Part shown: positions 40,331 to 54,100 of the stretch, one piece after another | How the letters are laid out: each line of letters opens with the position of its first letter | How positions within the stretch are numbered: position 1 is the first letter of the stretch | From: Pontederia crassipes | Lineage: Eukaryota; Streptophyta; Magnoliopsida; Commelinales; Pontederiaceae | Length of the DNA stretch: 64,000 nucleotides | Assembly (NCBI GenBank): GCA_030549335.1 | Contig: JAUKPH010000023.1 | Span: forward strand, 4,111,501-4,175,500 | Reading direction: 5' to 3' | Program-made: the position numbers and the translations under genes | Notes under the pieces: model-generated | Databases searched by the model: none | What the model saw: the letters and a program-made list of their open reading frames with translations, nothing else | Told to the model about the DNA's origin: nothing

Positions 40331-42394
40331 GATCTTTAGAACTTTAACTCTATTTCAAACCGAAGTTGAACCGTTACAATCAAAGATAATGCTCTTGGGG
40401 ATTAGAGTCTTAGAGTAAGGTTCAAAGCTATAAGTTATAGATACTTATTACAACCTTTGGGTGTCCTAAGTGGTGATAGATCTTTAGAACTTTAACTCTA
40501 TTTCAATCCGAAGTTGAACCGTTACAATCAAAGATAACGCTCTTGGGGATTAGAGTCCTAGAGTTGGGTTCAAAGCTATAAGTTATAGATACTTATTACA
40601 ACCTTTGGGTGTCCTAAGAGGTGCTAGATCTTTAGAACTTTAACTCTATTTCAATCCAAAGTTGAATCGTTACAATCAATGATAAAGCTCTTGGGGATTA
40701 GAGTCTTAGAGTAAGGTTCAAAGCTATAAGTTATAGATACTTATTACAACCTTTGGGTGTCCTAACAGGTGAAAGATCTTTAGAACTTTAACTCTATTTC
40801 AAATCGAAGTTGAACCGTTACAATCAAAGATAACGCTCTTGGGGATTAGAGTCTTAGAGTTAGGTTCAAAGCTATAAGTTATAGATACTTATTACAACCT
40901 TTGGGTGTCCTAAGAGGTGATAGATCTTTAGAACTTTAACTCTATTTCAAACCGAAGTTGAACCGTTATAATCAAAGATAACGCTCTTGGGGATTAGAGT
41001 CTTAGAGTTGGGTTCAAAGCTATAAGTTATAGATACTTATTACAACCTTTGGGTGCCCTAAGAGGTGATAGATCTTTAGAATTTTAACTCTATTTCAATC
41101 CGAAGTTGAACCGTTATAATCAAAGATAACGCTCTTGGGGATTAGAGTCTTAGAGTTGGGTTCAAAGCTATAAGTTATAGATACTTATTACAACCTTTGG
41201 GTGTCCTAAGAGGAGATAGATCTTTAGAACTTTAACTCTATTTCAAACCGAAGTTGAACCGTTACAATCAAAGATAATGCTCTTGGGGATTAGAGTCTTA
41301 GAGTTGGGTTCAAAGCTATAAGTTATAGATACTTATTACAACCTTTGGGTGTCCTAAGAGGAGATAGATCTTTAGAATTTTAACTCTATTTCAATCCGAA
41401 GTTGAACCGTTACAATCAAAGATAAAGCTCTTGGGGATTAAAGTCTTAGAGTAAGGTTCAAAGCTATAAGTTATAGCTACTTATTACAACCTTTGGGTGT
41501 CCTAAGAGGTGATAGATCTTTAGAACTTTAACTCTATTTCAATCCGAAGTTGAACCGTTACAATCAAAGATAACGCTCTTGGGGATTAGAGTCTTAGACT
41601 TGGGTTCAAAGCTATAAGTTATAGATACTTATTACAACCTTTGGGTGCCCTAAGAGGTGATAGATCTTTAGAATTTTAACTCTATTTCAATTCGAAGTTG
41701 AACCGTTACAATCAAAGATAACGCTCTTGGGGATTAGAGTCTTAGAGTTGGGTTCAAAGCTATAAGTTATAGATACTTATTACAACTTTTGGGTGTCCTA
41801 AGAGGTGATAGATCTTTAGAACTTTAACTCTATTTCAAATCGAAGTTGAACCGTTACAATCAAAGATAACGCTCTTGGGGATTAGAGTCTTAGAGTTGGG
41901 TTCAAAGCTATAAGTTATAGATACTTGTTACAACCTTTGGGTGTCCTAAGAGGTGACAGATCTTTAGAACTTTGACTGTATTTCAAACCGAAGTTGAACC
42001 GTTACAATCAAAGATAATGCTCTTGGGGATTAGAGTCTTAGAGTTAGGTTCAAAGCTATAAGTTATAGATACTTATTACAACCTTTGGGTGTCCTAAGAG
42101 GTGATAGATCTTTAGAACTTTAACTCTATTTCAAACCGAAGTTGAACCGTTACAATCAAAGATAACGCTCTTGGGGATTAGAGTCTTAGAGTAAGGTGCA
42201 AAGCTATAAGTTATAAATACTTATTACAACCTTTGGGTGCCCTAAGAGGTGATAGATCTTTAGAATTTTAACTCTATTTCAATACGAAGTTGAACCGTTA
42301 CAATCAAAGATAACGCTCTTGGGGATTAGAGTCTTAGAGTAAGGTGCAAAGCTATAAGTTATAGATACTTATTACAACCTTTCGGTGCCCTAAG
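40331..42394 (+). repeat. Right-section satellite, reused variants
   Basis: About 14 monomers carrying right-section markers that recur downstream at many places: CTAAGTGGTGATAG (near 40,467, also near 45,793, 49,197, 52,897, 60,294 and 62,514), GAGGAGATAG, GATTAAAGTC, TATAGCTAC and TTATAAATAC (near 42,211). I see nothing but satellite. Confidence 0.82.
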
Positions 42395-44500
42395 AGGTGA
42401 TAGATCTTTAGAACTTTAACTCTATTTCAAACTGAAGTTGAACCGTTACAATCAAAGATAACGCTCTTGGGGATTAGAGTCTTAGAGTTGGGTTCAAAGC
42501 TATAAGTTATAGATACTTATTACAACCTTTGGGTGTCCTAAGAGGTGCTAGATCTTTAAAACTTTAACTCTATTTCAATCCAAAGTTGAACCGTTACAAT
42601 CAATGATAAAGCTCTTGGGGATTAGAGTCTTAGAGTAAGGTTCAAAGCTATAAGTTATAGATACTTATTACAACCTTTGGGCATCCTAAGAGGTGATAGA
42701 TCTTTAGAACTTTAACTCTATTTCAAACTGAAGTTGAACCGTTACAATCAAAGATAACGCTCTTGGGGATTAGAGTCTTAGAGTTGGGTTCAAAGCTATA
42801 AGTTATAGATACTTATTACAACCTTTGGGTGTCCTAAGAGGTGCTAGATCTTTAGAACTTTAACTCTATTTCAATCCAAAGTTGAATCGTTACAATCAAT
42901 GATAAAGCTCTTGGGGATTAGAGTCTTAGAGTAAGGTTCAAAGCTATAAGTTATAGATACTTATTACAACCTTTGGGTGTCCTAAGAGGTGAAAGATCTT
43001 TAGAACTTTAACTCTATTTCAAATCGAAGTTGAACCGTTACAATCAAAGATAACGCTCTTGAGGATTAGAGTCTTAGAGTTAGGTTCAAAGCTATAAGTT
43101 ATAGATACTTATTACAACCTTTGGGTTTCCTAAGAGGTGATAGATCTTTAGAACTTTAACTCTATTTCAAACCGAAGTTGAACCGTTATAATCAAAGATA
43201 ACGCTCTTGGGGATTAGAGTCTTAGAGTTGGGTTCAAAGCTATAAGTTATAGATACTTATTACAACCTTTGGGTGCCCTAAGAGGTGATAGATCTTTAGA
43301 ATTTTAACTCTATTTCAATCCGAAGTTGAACCGTTACAATCAAAGATAACGCTCTTGGGGATTAGAGTCTTAGAGTTGGGTTCAAAGCTATAAGTTATAG
43401 ATACTTATTACAACCTTTGGGTGTCCTAAGAGGAGTAAGATCTTTAGAACTTTAACTCTATTTCAAACCGAAGTTGAACCGTTACAATCAAAGATAATGC
43501 TCTTGGGGATTAGAGTCTTAGAGTTGGGTTCAAAGCTATAAGTTATAGATACTTATTACAACCTTTGGGTGTCCTAAGAGGAGATAGATCTTTAGAATTT
43601 TAACTCTATTTCAATCCGAAGTTGAACCGTTACAATCAAAGATAAAGCTCTTGGGGATTAAAGTCTTAGAGTTAGGTTCAAAGCTATAAGTTATAGATAC
43701 TTATTACAACCTTTGGGTGTCCTAAGAGGTGATAGATCTTTAGAACTTTAACTCTATTTCAAACTGAAGTTGAACCGTTACAATCAAAGATAACGCTCTT
43801 GGGGATTAGAGTCTTAGAGTTGGGTTCAAAGCTATAAGTTATAGATACTTATTACAACCTTTGGGTGTCCTAAGAGGTGCTAGATCTTTAAAACTTTAAC
43901 TCTATTTCAATCCAAAGTTGAACCGTTACAATCAATGATAAAGCTTTTGGGGATTAGAGTCTTAGAGTAAGGTTCAAAGCTATAAGTTATAGATACTTAT
44001 TACAACCTTTGGGCGTCCTAAGAGGTGATAGATCTTTAGAACTTTAACTCTATTTCAAACTGAAGTTGAACCGTTACAATCAAAGATAACGCTCTTGGGG
44101 ATTAGAGTCTTAGAGTTGGTTCAAAGCTATAAGTTATAGATACTTATTACAACATTTGGGTGTCCTAAGAGGTGCTAGATCTTTAAAACTTTAACTCTAT
44201 TTCAATCCAAAGTTGAACCGTTACAATCAATGATAAAGCTCTTGGGGATTAGAGTCTTAGAGTGATGTTCAAAGATATAAGTTATAGATACTTATTAAAA
44301 CCTTTGGGTGTCCTAAGAGGTGCTAGATCTTTAGAACTTTAACTCTATTTCAATCCAAAGTTGAACCGTTACAATCAATGATAAAGTTCTTGGAGATTAG
44401 AGTCTTAGAGTAAGGTTCAAAGCTATAAGTTATAGATACTTATTACAACCTTTGGGTGTCCTAAGATGTGATAGATCTTTAGAACTTTAACTCTATTTCA
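42395..44500 (+). repeat. 2.1-kb block shared with 56.16-58.26 kb
   Basis: Matches a block 13,763 bp downstream (93 monomers minus one base). Markers are CAAACTGAAG (actg at 42,431/56,194), GGGCATCC (gcat at 42,681/56,444), TTGAATCGTTAC, GGTGAAAGATC, TTGAGGATTAG, GATTAAAGTC and GTTCTTGGAGATT. The upstream copy has GGGTTTCC near 43,124 and a one-base deletion in GAGTTGGTTC near 44,117. The downstream copy has a two-base deletion in GATTAGTCTTAG near 57,273. Confidence 0.85.
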
Positions 44501-47500
44501 AACCGAAGTTGAACCGTTACAATCAAAGATAACGCTCTTGGGGATTAGAGTCTTAGAGTTGGGTTCAAAGTTATAAGTTATAGATACTTATTACAACCTT
44601 TGGGTGTCCTAAGAGGTGCTAGATCTTTAGAACTTTAACTCTATTTCAATCCAAAGTTGAACCATTACAATCATTGATAAAGCTCATGGGGATTAGAGTC
44701 TTAGAGTAAGGTTCAAAGCTATAAGTTATAGCTACTTATTACAACCTTTGGGTGTCCTAAGAGGTGATAGATCTTTAGAACTTTAACTCTATTTCAATCC
44801 GAAGTTGAACCGTTACAATCAAAGATAACGCTCTTGGGGATTAGAGTCTTAGACTTGGGTTCAAAGCTATAAGTTATAGATACTTATTACAACCTTTGGG
44901 TGCCCTAAGAGGTGATAGATCTTTAGAATTTTAACTCTATTTCAATTCGAAGTTGAACCGTTACAATCAAAGATAATGCTCTTGGGGATTAGAGTCTTAG
45001 AGTTGGGTTCAAAGCTATAAGTTATAGATACTTATTACAACTTTTGGGTGTCCTAAGAGGTGATAGATCTTTAGAACTTTAACTCTATTTCAAATCGAAG
45101 TTGAACCGTTACAATCAAAGATAACGCTCTTGGGGATTAGAGTCTTAGATTTGGGTTCAAAGCTATAAGTTATAGATACTTGTTACAACCTTTGGGTGTC
45201 CTAAGAGGTGATAGATCTTTAGAACTTTAACTCTATTTCAAACCGAAGTTGAACCGTTACAATCAAAGATAACGCTCTTGGGGATTAGAGTCTTAGAGTA
45301 AGGTGCAAAGCTATAAGTTATAAATACTTATTACAACCTTTGGGTGCCCTAAGAGGTGATAGATCTTTAGAATTTTAACTCTATTTCAATACGAAGTTGA
45401 ACCGTTACAATCAAAGATAACGCTCTTGGGGATTAGAGTCTTAGAGTAAGGTGCAAAGCTATAAGTTATAGATACTTATTACAACCTTTCGGTGCCCTAA
45501 GAGGTGATAGATCTTTAGAACTTTAACTCTATTTCAAATCGAAGTTGAACCGTTACAATCAAAGATAACGCTCTTGGGGATTAGAGTCTTAGAGTTGGGT
45601 TCAAAGCTATAAGTTATAGATACTTGTTACGACCTTTGGGTGTCCTAAGAGGTGACAGATCTTTAGAACTTTGACTCTATTTCAAACCGAAGTTGAACCG
45701 TTACAATCAAAGATAATGCTCTTGGGGATTAGAGTCTTAGAGTAAGGTTCAAAGCTATAAGTTATAGATACTTATTACAACCTTTGGGTGTCCTAAGTGG
45801 TGATAGATCTTTAGAACTTTAACTCTATTTCAATCCGAAGTTGAACCGTTACAATCAAAGATAACGCTCTTGGGGATTAGAGTCTTAGAGTTGGGTTCAA
45901 AGCTATAAGTTATAGATACTTATTACAACCTTTGGGTGCCCTAAGAGGTGATAGATCTTTAGAATTTTAACTCTATTTCAATCCGAAGTTGAACCGTTAT
46001 AATCAAAGATAACGCTCTTGGGGATTAGAGTCTTAGAGTTGGGTTCAAAGCTATAAGATATAGATACTTATTACAACCTTTGGGTGTCCTAAGAGGAGAT
46101 AGATCTTTAGAACTTTAACTCTATTTCAAACCGAAGTTGAACCGTTACAATCAAAGATAATGCTCTTGGGGATTAGAGTCTTAGAGTTGGGTTCAAAGCT
46201 ATAAGTTATAGATACTTATTACAACCTTTGGGTGTCCTAAGAGGAGATAGATCTTTAGAATTTTAACTCTATTTCAATCCGAAGTTGAACCGTTACAATC
46301 AAAGATAAAGCTCTTGGGGATTAAAGTCTTAGAGTAAGGTTCAAAGCTATAAGTTATAGCTAGTTATTACAACCTTTGGGTGTCCTAAGAGGTGATAGAT
46401 CTTTAGAACTTTAACTCTATTTCAATCCGAAGTTGAACCGTTACAATCAAAGATAACGCTCTTGGGGATTAGAGTCTTAGACTTGGGTTCAAAGCTATAA
46501 GTTATAGATACTTATTACAACCTTTGGTTGCCCTAAGGGGTGATAGATCTTTAGAATTTTAACTCTATTTCAATTCGAAGTTGAACCGTTACAATCAAAG
46601 ATAACGCTCTTGGGGATTAGAGTCTTAGAGGTGGGTTCAAAGCTATAAGTTATAGATACTTATTACAACTTTTGGGTGTCCTAAGAGGTGATAGATCTTT
46701 AGAACTTTAACTCTATTTCAAATCGAAGTTGAACCGTTACAATCAAAGATAACGCTCTTGGGGATTAGAGTCTTAGAGTTGGGTTCAAAGCTATAAGTTA
46801 TAGATACTTGTTACAACCTTTGGGTGTCCTAAGAGGTGACAGATCTTTAGAACTTTGACTCTATTTCAAACCGAAGTTGAACCGTTACAATCAAAGATAA
46901 TGCTCTTGGGGATTAGAGTCTTAGAGTTAGGTTCAAAGCTATAAGTTATAGATACTTATTACAACCTTTGGGTGTCCTAAGAGGTGATAGATCTTTAGAA
47001 CTTTAACTCTATTTCAAACCGAAGTTGAACCGTTACAATCAAAGATAACGCTCTTGGGGATTAGAGTCTTAGAGTTGGGTTCAAAGCTATAAGTTATAGA
47101 TACTTATTACAACCTTTGGGTGTCCTAAGAGGAGATAGATCTTTAGAACTTTAACTCTATTTCAAACCGAAGTTGAACCGTTACAATCAAAGATAATGCT
47201 CTTGGGGATTAGAGTCTTAGAGTTGGGTTCAAAGCTATAAGTTATAGATACTTATTACAACCTTTGGGTGTCCTAAGAGGAGATAGATCTTTAGAATTTT
47301 AACTCTATTTCAATCCGAAGTTGAACCGTTACAATCAAAGATAACGCTCTTGGGGATTAGAGTCTTAGAGTTGGGTTCAAAGCTATAAGTTATAGATACT
47401 TATTACAACCTTTGGGCGTCCTAAGAGGTGATAGATCTTTAGAACTTTAACTCTATTTCAAACTGAAGTTGAACCGTTACAATCAAAGATAACGCTCTTG

Positions 47501-48100
47501 GGGATTAGAGTCTTAGAGTTGGGTTCAAAGCTATAAGTTATAGATACTTATTACAACCTTTGGGTGTCCTAAGAGGTGCTAGATCTTTAAAACTTTAACT
47601 CTATTTCAATCCAAAGTTGAACCGTTACAATCAATGATAAAGCTCTTGGAGATTAGAGTCTTAGAGTGATGTTCAAAGATATAAGTTATAGATACTTATT
47701 AAAACCTTTGGGTGTCCTAAGAGGTGCTAGATCTTTAGAACTTTAACTCTATTTCAATCCAAAGTTGAACCGTTACAATCAATGATAAAGTTCTTGGAGA
47801 TTAGAGTCTTAGAGTAAGGTTCAAAGCTATAAGTTATAGATACTTATTACAACCTTTGGGTGTCCTAAGAGGTGATAGATCTTTAGAACTTTAACTCTAT
47901 TTCAAACCGAAGTTGAACCGTTACAATCAAAGATAACGCTCTTGGGGATTAGAGTCTTAGAGTTGGGTTCAAAGTTATAAGTTATAGATACTTATTACAA
48001 CCTTTGGGTGTCCTAAGAGGTGCTAGATCTTTAGAACTTTAACTCTATTTCAATCCAAAGTTGAACCATTACAATCAATGATAAAGCTCTTGGGGATTAG
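44010..48100 (+). repeat. About 3,403-bp (23-monomer) repeat
   Basis: GGGCGTCC (gcgtcc at 44,013 and 47,416), GAGTGATGTTC, GTTCTTGGAGATT, CCATTACAATC, TTATAAATAC (near 45,320 and 48,723), TTCGGTGCC and TTACGACC recur at a shift of 3,403-3,404. The match runs through 44.0-45.9 kb against 47.4-49.4 kb. It overlaps the left edge of the 3,700-bp duplication. Differences include CAATCATTGAT and GCTCATGG near 44,670-44,690. Confidence 0.78.
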
Positions 48101-51100
48101 AGTCTTAGAGTAAGGTTCAAAGCAATAAGTTATAGCTACTTATTACAACCTTTGGGTGTCCTAAGAGGTGATAGATCTTTAGAACTTTAACTCTATTTCA
48201 ATCCGAAGTTGAACCGTTACAATCAAAGATAACGCTCTTGGGGATTAGAGTCTTAGAGTTGGGTTCAAAGCTATAAGTTATAGATACTTATTACAACCTT
48301 TGGGTGCCCTAAGAGGTGATAGATCTTTAGAATTTTAACTCTATTTCAATTCGAAGTTGAACCGTTACAATCAAAGATAATGCTCTTGGGGATTAGAGTC
48401 TTAGAGTTGGGTTCAAAGCTATAAGTTATAGACACTTATTACAACTTTTGGGTGTCCTAAGAGGTGATAGATCTTTAGAACTTTAACTCTATTTCAAATC
48501 GAAGTTGAACCGTTACAATCAAAGATAACGCTCTTGGGGATTAGAGTCTTAGAGTTGGGTTCAAAGCTATAAGTTATAGATACTTGTTACAACCTTTGGG
48601 TGTCCTAAGAGGTGATAGATCTTTAGAACTTTAACTCTATTTCAAACCGAAGTTGAACCGTTACAATCAAAGATAACGCTCTTGGGGATTAGAGTCTTAG
48701 AGTAAGGTGCAAAGCTATAAGTTATAAATACTTATTACAACCTTTGGGTGCCCTAAGAGGTGATAGATCTTTAGAATTTTAACTCTATTTCAATACGAAG
48801 TTGAACCGTTACAATCAAAGATAACGCTCTTGGGGATTAGAGTCTTAGAGTAAGGTGCAAAGCTATAAGTTATAGATACTTATTACAACCTTTCGGTGCC
48901 CTAAGAGGTGATAGATCTTTAGAACTTTAACTCTATTTCAAATCGAAGTTGAACCGTTACAATCAAAGATAACGCTCTTGGGGATTAGAGTCTTAGAGTT
49001 GGGTTCAAAGCTATAAGTTATAGATACTTGTTACGACCTTTGGGTGTCCTAAGAGGTGAATGATCTTTAGAACTTTGACTCTATTTCAAACCGAAGTTGA
49101 ACCGTTACAATCAAAGATAATGCTCTTGGGGATTAGAGTCTTAGAGTAAGGTTCAAAGCTATAAGTTATAGATACTTATTACAACCTTTGGGTGTCCTAA
49201 GTGGTGATAGATCTTTAGAACTTTAACTCTATTTCAATCCGAAGTTGAACCGTTACAATCAAAGATAACGCTCTTGGGGATTAGAGTCTTAGAGTTGGGT
49301 TCAAAGCTATAAGTTATAGATACTTATTACAACCTTTGGGTGTCCTAAGAGGTGCTAGATCTTTAGAACTTTAACTCTATTTCAATCCAAAGTTGAATCG
49401 TTACAATCAATGATAAAGCTCTTGGGGATTAGAGTCTTAGAGTAAGGTTCAAAGCTATAAGTTATAGATACTTATTACAACCTTTGGGTGTCCTAACAGG
49501 TGAAAGATCTTTAGAACTTTAACTCTATTTCAAATCGAAGTTGAACCGTTACAATCTAAGATAACGCTCTTGGGGATTAGAGTCTTAGAGTTAGGTTCAA
49601 AGCTATAAGTTATAGATACTTATTACAACCTTTGGGTGTCCTAAGAGGTGATAGATCTTTAGAACTTTAACTCTATTTCAAACCGAAGTTGAACCGTTAT
49701 AATCCAAGATAACGCTCTTGGGGATTAGAGTCTTAGAGTTGGGTTCAAAGCTATAAGTTATAGATACTTATTACAACCTTTGGGTGCCCTAAGAGGTGAT
49801 AGATCTTTAGAATTTTAACTCTATTTCAATCCGAAGTTGAACCGTTATAATCAAAGATAACGCTCTTGGGGATTAGAGTCTTAGAGTTGGGTTCAAAGCT
49901 ATAAGTTATAGATACTTATTACAACCTTTGGGTGTCCTAAGAGGAGATAGATCTTTAGAACTTTAACTCTATTTCAAACCGAAGTTGAACCATTACAATC
50001 AAAGATAATGCTCTTGGGGATTAGAGTCTTAGAGTTGGGTTCAAAGCTATAAGTTATAGATACTTATTACAACATTTGGGTGTCCTAAGAGGAGATAGAT
50101 CTTTAGAATTTTAACTCTATTTCAATCCGAAGTTGAACCGTTACAATCAAAGATAAAGCTCTTGGGGATTAAAGTCTTAGAGTAAGGTTCAAAGCTATAA
50201 GTTATAGCTACTTATTACAAGCTTTGGGTGTCCTAAGAGGTGATAGATCTTTAGAACTTTAACTCTATTTCAATCCGAAGTTGAACCGTTACAATCAAAG
50301 ATAACGCTCTTGGGGATTAGAGTCTTAGACTTGGGTTCAAAGCTATAAGTTATAGATACTTATTACAACCTTTGGGTGCCCTAAGAGGTGATAGATCTTT
50401 AGAATTTTAACTCTATTTCAATTCGAAGTTGAACCGTTACAATCAAAGATAACGCTCTTGGGGATTAGAGTCTTAGAGTTGGGTTCAAAGCTATAAGTTA
50501 TAGATACTTATTACAACTTTTGGGTGTCCTAAGAGGTGATAGATCTTTAGAACTTTAACTCTATTTCAAATCGAAGTTGAACCGTTACAATCAAAGATAA
50601 CGCTCTTGGGGATTAGAGTCTTAGAGTTGGGTTCAAAGCTATAAGTTATAGATACTTGTTACAACCTTTGGGTGTCCTAAGAGGTGACAGATCTTTAGAA
50701 CTTTGACTCTATTTCAAATCGAAGTTGAACCGTTACAATCAAAGATAATGCTCTTGAGGATTAGAGTCTTAGAGTTAGGTTCAAAGCTATAAGTTATAGA
50801 TACTTATTACAACCTTTGGGTGTCCTAAGAGGTGATAGATCTTTAGAACTTTAACTCTATTTCAAACCGAAGTTGAACCGTTATAATCAAAGATAACGCT
50901 CTTGGGGATTAGAGTCTTAGAGTTGGGTTCAAAGCTATAAGTTATAGATACTTATTACAACCTTTGGGTGCCCTAAGAGGTGATAGATCTTTAGAATTTT
51001 AACTCTATTTCAATCCGAAGTTGAACCGTTACAATCGAAGATAACGCTCTTGGGGATTAGAGTCTTAGAGTTGGGTTCAAAGCTATAAGTTATAGATACT

Positions 51101-54100
51101 TATTACAACCTTTGGGTGTCCTAAGAGGAGATAGATCTTTAGAACTTTAACTCTATTTCAAACCGAAGTTGAACCGTTACAATCAAAGATAATGCTCTTG
51201 GGGATTAGAGTCTTAGAGTTGGGTTCAAAGCTATAAGTTATAGATACTTATTACAACCTTTGGGTGTCCTAAGAGGAGATAGATCTTTAGAACTTTAACT
51301 CTATTTCAAACCGAAGTTGAACCATTACAATCAAAGATAATGCTCTTGGGGATTAGAGTCTTAGAGTTGGGTTCAAAGCTATAAGTTATAGATACTTATT
51401 ACAACCTTTGGGTGTCCTAAGAGGAGATAGATCTTTAGAATTTTAACTCTATTTCAATCCGAAGTTGAACCGTTACAATCAAAGATAAAGCTCTTGGGGA
51501 TTAAAGTCTTAGAGTAAGGTTCAAAGCTATAAGTTATAGCTACTTATTACAAGCTTTGGGTGTCCTAAGAGGTGATAGATCTTTAGAACTTTAACTCTAT
51601 TTCAATCCGAAGTTGAACCGTTACAATCAAAGATAACGCTCTTGGGGATTAGAGTCTTAGACTTGGGTTCAAAGCTATAAGTTATAGATACTTATTACAA
51701 CCTTTGGGTGCCCTAAGAGGTGATAGATCTTTAGAACTTTAACTCTATTTCAATCCAAAGTTGAACCATTACAATCAATGATAAAGCTCTTGGGGATTAG
51801 AGTCTTAGAGTAAGGTTCAAAGCAATAAGTTATAGCTACTTATTACAACCTTTGGGTGTCCTAAGAGGTGATAGATCTTTAGAACTTTAACTCTATTTCA
51901 ATCCGAAGTTGAACCGTTACAATCAAAGATAACGCTCTTGGGGATTAGAGTCTTAGAGTTGGGTTCAAAGCTATAAGTTATAGATACTTATTACAACCTT
52001 TGGGTGCCCTAAGAGGTGATAGATCTTTAGAATTTTAACTCTATTTCAATTCGAAGTTGAACCGTTACAATCAAAGATAATGCTCTTGGGGATTAGAGTC
52101 TTAGAGTTGGGTTCAAAGCTATAAGTTATAGACACTTATTACAACTTTTGGGTGTCCTAAGAGGTGATAGATCTTTAGAACTTTAACTCTATTTCAAATC
52201 GAAGTTGAACCGTTACAATCAAAGATAACGCTCTTGGGGATTAGAGTCTTAGAGTTGGGTTCAAAGCTATAAGTTATAGATACTTGTTACAACCTTTGGG
52301 TGTCCTAAGAGGTGATAGATCTTTAGAACTTTAACTCTATTTCAAACCGAAGTTGAACCGTTACAATCAAAGATAACGCTCTTGGGGATTAGAGTCTTAG
52401 AGTAAGGTGCAAAGCTATAAGTTATAAATACTTATTACAACCTTTGGGTGCCCTAAGAGGTGATAGATCTTTAGAATTTTAACTCTATTTCAATACGAAG
52501 TTGAACCGTTACAATCAAAGATAACGCTCTTGGGGATTAGAGTCTTAGAGTAAGGTGCAAAGCTATAAGTTATAGATACTTATTACAACCTTTCGGTGCC
52601 CTAAGAGGTGATAGATCTTTAGAACTTTAACTCTATTTCAAATCGAAGTTGAACCGTTACAATCAAAGATAACGCTCTTGGGGATTAGAGTCTTAGAGTT
52701 GGGTTCAAAGCTATAAGTTATAGATACTTGTTACGACCTTTGGGTGTCCTAAGAGGTGAATGATCTTTAGAACTTTGACTCTATTTCAAACCGAAGTTGA
52801 ACCGTTACAATCAAAGATAATGCTCTTGGGGATTAGAGTCTTAGAGTAAGGTTCAAAGCTATAAGTTATAGATACTTATTACAACCTTTGGGTGTCCTAA
52901 GTGGTGATAGATCTTTAGAACTTTAACTCTATTTCAATCCGAAGTTGAACCGTTACAATCAAAGATAACGCTCTTGGGGATTAGAGTCTTAGAGTTGGGT
53001 TCAAAGCTATAAGTTATAGATACTTATTACAACCTTTGGGTGTCCTAAGAGGTGCTAGATCTTTAGAACTTTAACTCTATTTCAATCCAAAGTTGAATCG
53101 TTACAATCAATGATAAAGCTCTTGGGGATTAGAGTCTTAGAGTAAGGTTCAAAGCTATAAGTTATAGATACTTATTACAACCTTTGGGTGTCCTAACAGG
53201 TGAAAGATCTTTAGAACTTTAACTCTATTTCAAATCGAAGTTGAACCGTTACAATCTAAGATAACGCTCTTGGGGATTAGAGTCTTAGAGTTAGGTTCAA
53301 AGCTATAAGTTATAGATACTTATTACAACCTTTGGGTGTCCTAAGAGGTGATAGATCTTTAGAACTTTAACTCTATTTCAAACCGAAGTTGAACCGTTAT
53401 AATCCAAGATAACGCTCTTGGGGATTAGAGTCTTAGAGTTGGGTTCAAAGCTATAAGTTATAGATACTTATTACAACCTTTGGGTGCCCTAAGAGGTGAT
53501 AGATCTTTAGAATTTTAACTCTATTTCAATCCGAAGTTGAACCGTTATAATCAAAGATAACGCTCTTGGGGATTAGAGTCTTAGAGTTGGGTTCAAAGCT
53601 ATAAGTTATAGATACTTATTACAACCTTTGGGTGTCCTAAGAGGAGATAGATCTTTAGAACTTTAACTCTATTTCAAACCGAAGTTGAACCATTACAATC
53701 AAAGATAATGCTCTTGGGGATTAGAGTCTTAGAGTTGGGTTCAAAGCTATAAGTTATAGATACTTATTACAACATTTGGGTGTCCTAAGAGGAGATAGAT
53801 CTTTAGAATTTTAACTCTATTTCAATCCGAAGTTGAACCGTTACAATCAAAGATAAAGCTCTTGGGGATTAAAGTCTTAGAGTAAGGTTCAAAGCTATAA
53901 GTTATAGCTACTTATTACAAGCTTTGGGTGTCCTAAGAGGTGATAGATCTTTAGAACTTTAACTCTATTTCAATCCGAAGTTGAACCGTTACAATCAAAG
54001 ATAACGCTCTTGGGGATTAGAGTCTTAGACTTGGGTTCAAAGCTATAAGTTATAGATACTTATTACAACCTTTGGGTGCCCTAAGAGGTGATAGATCTTT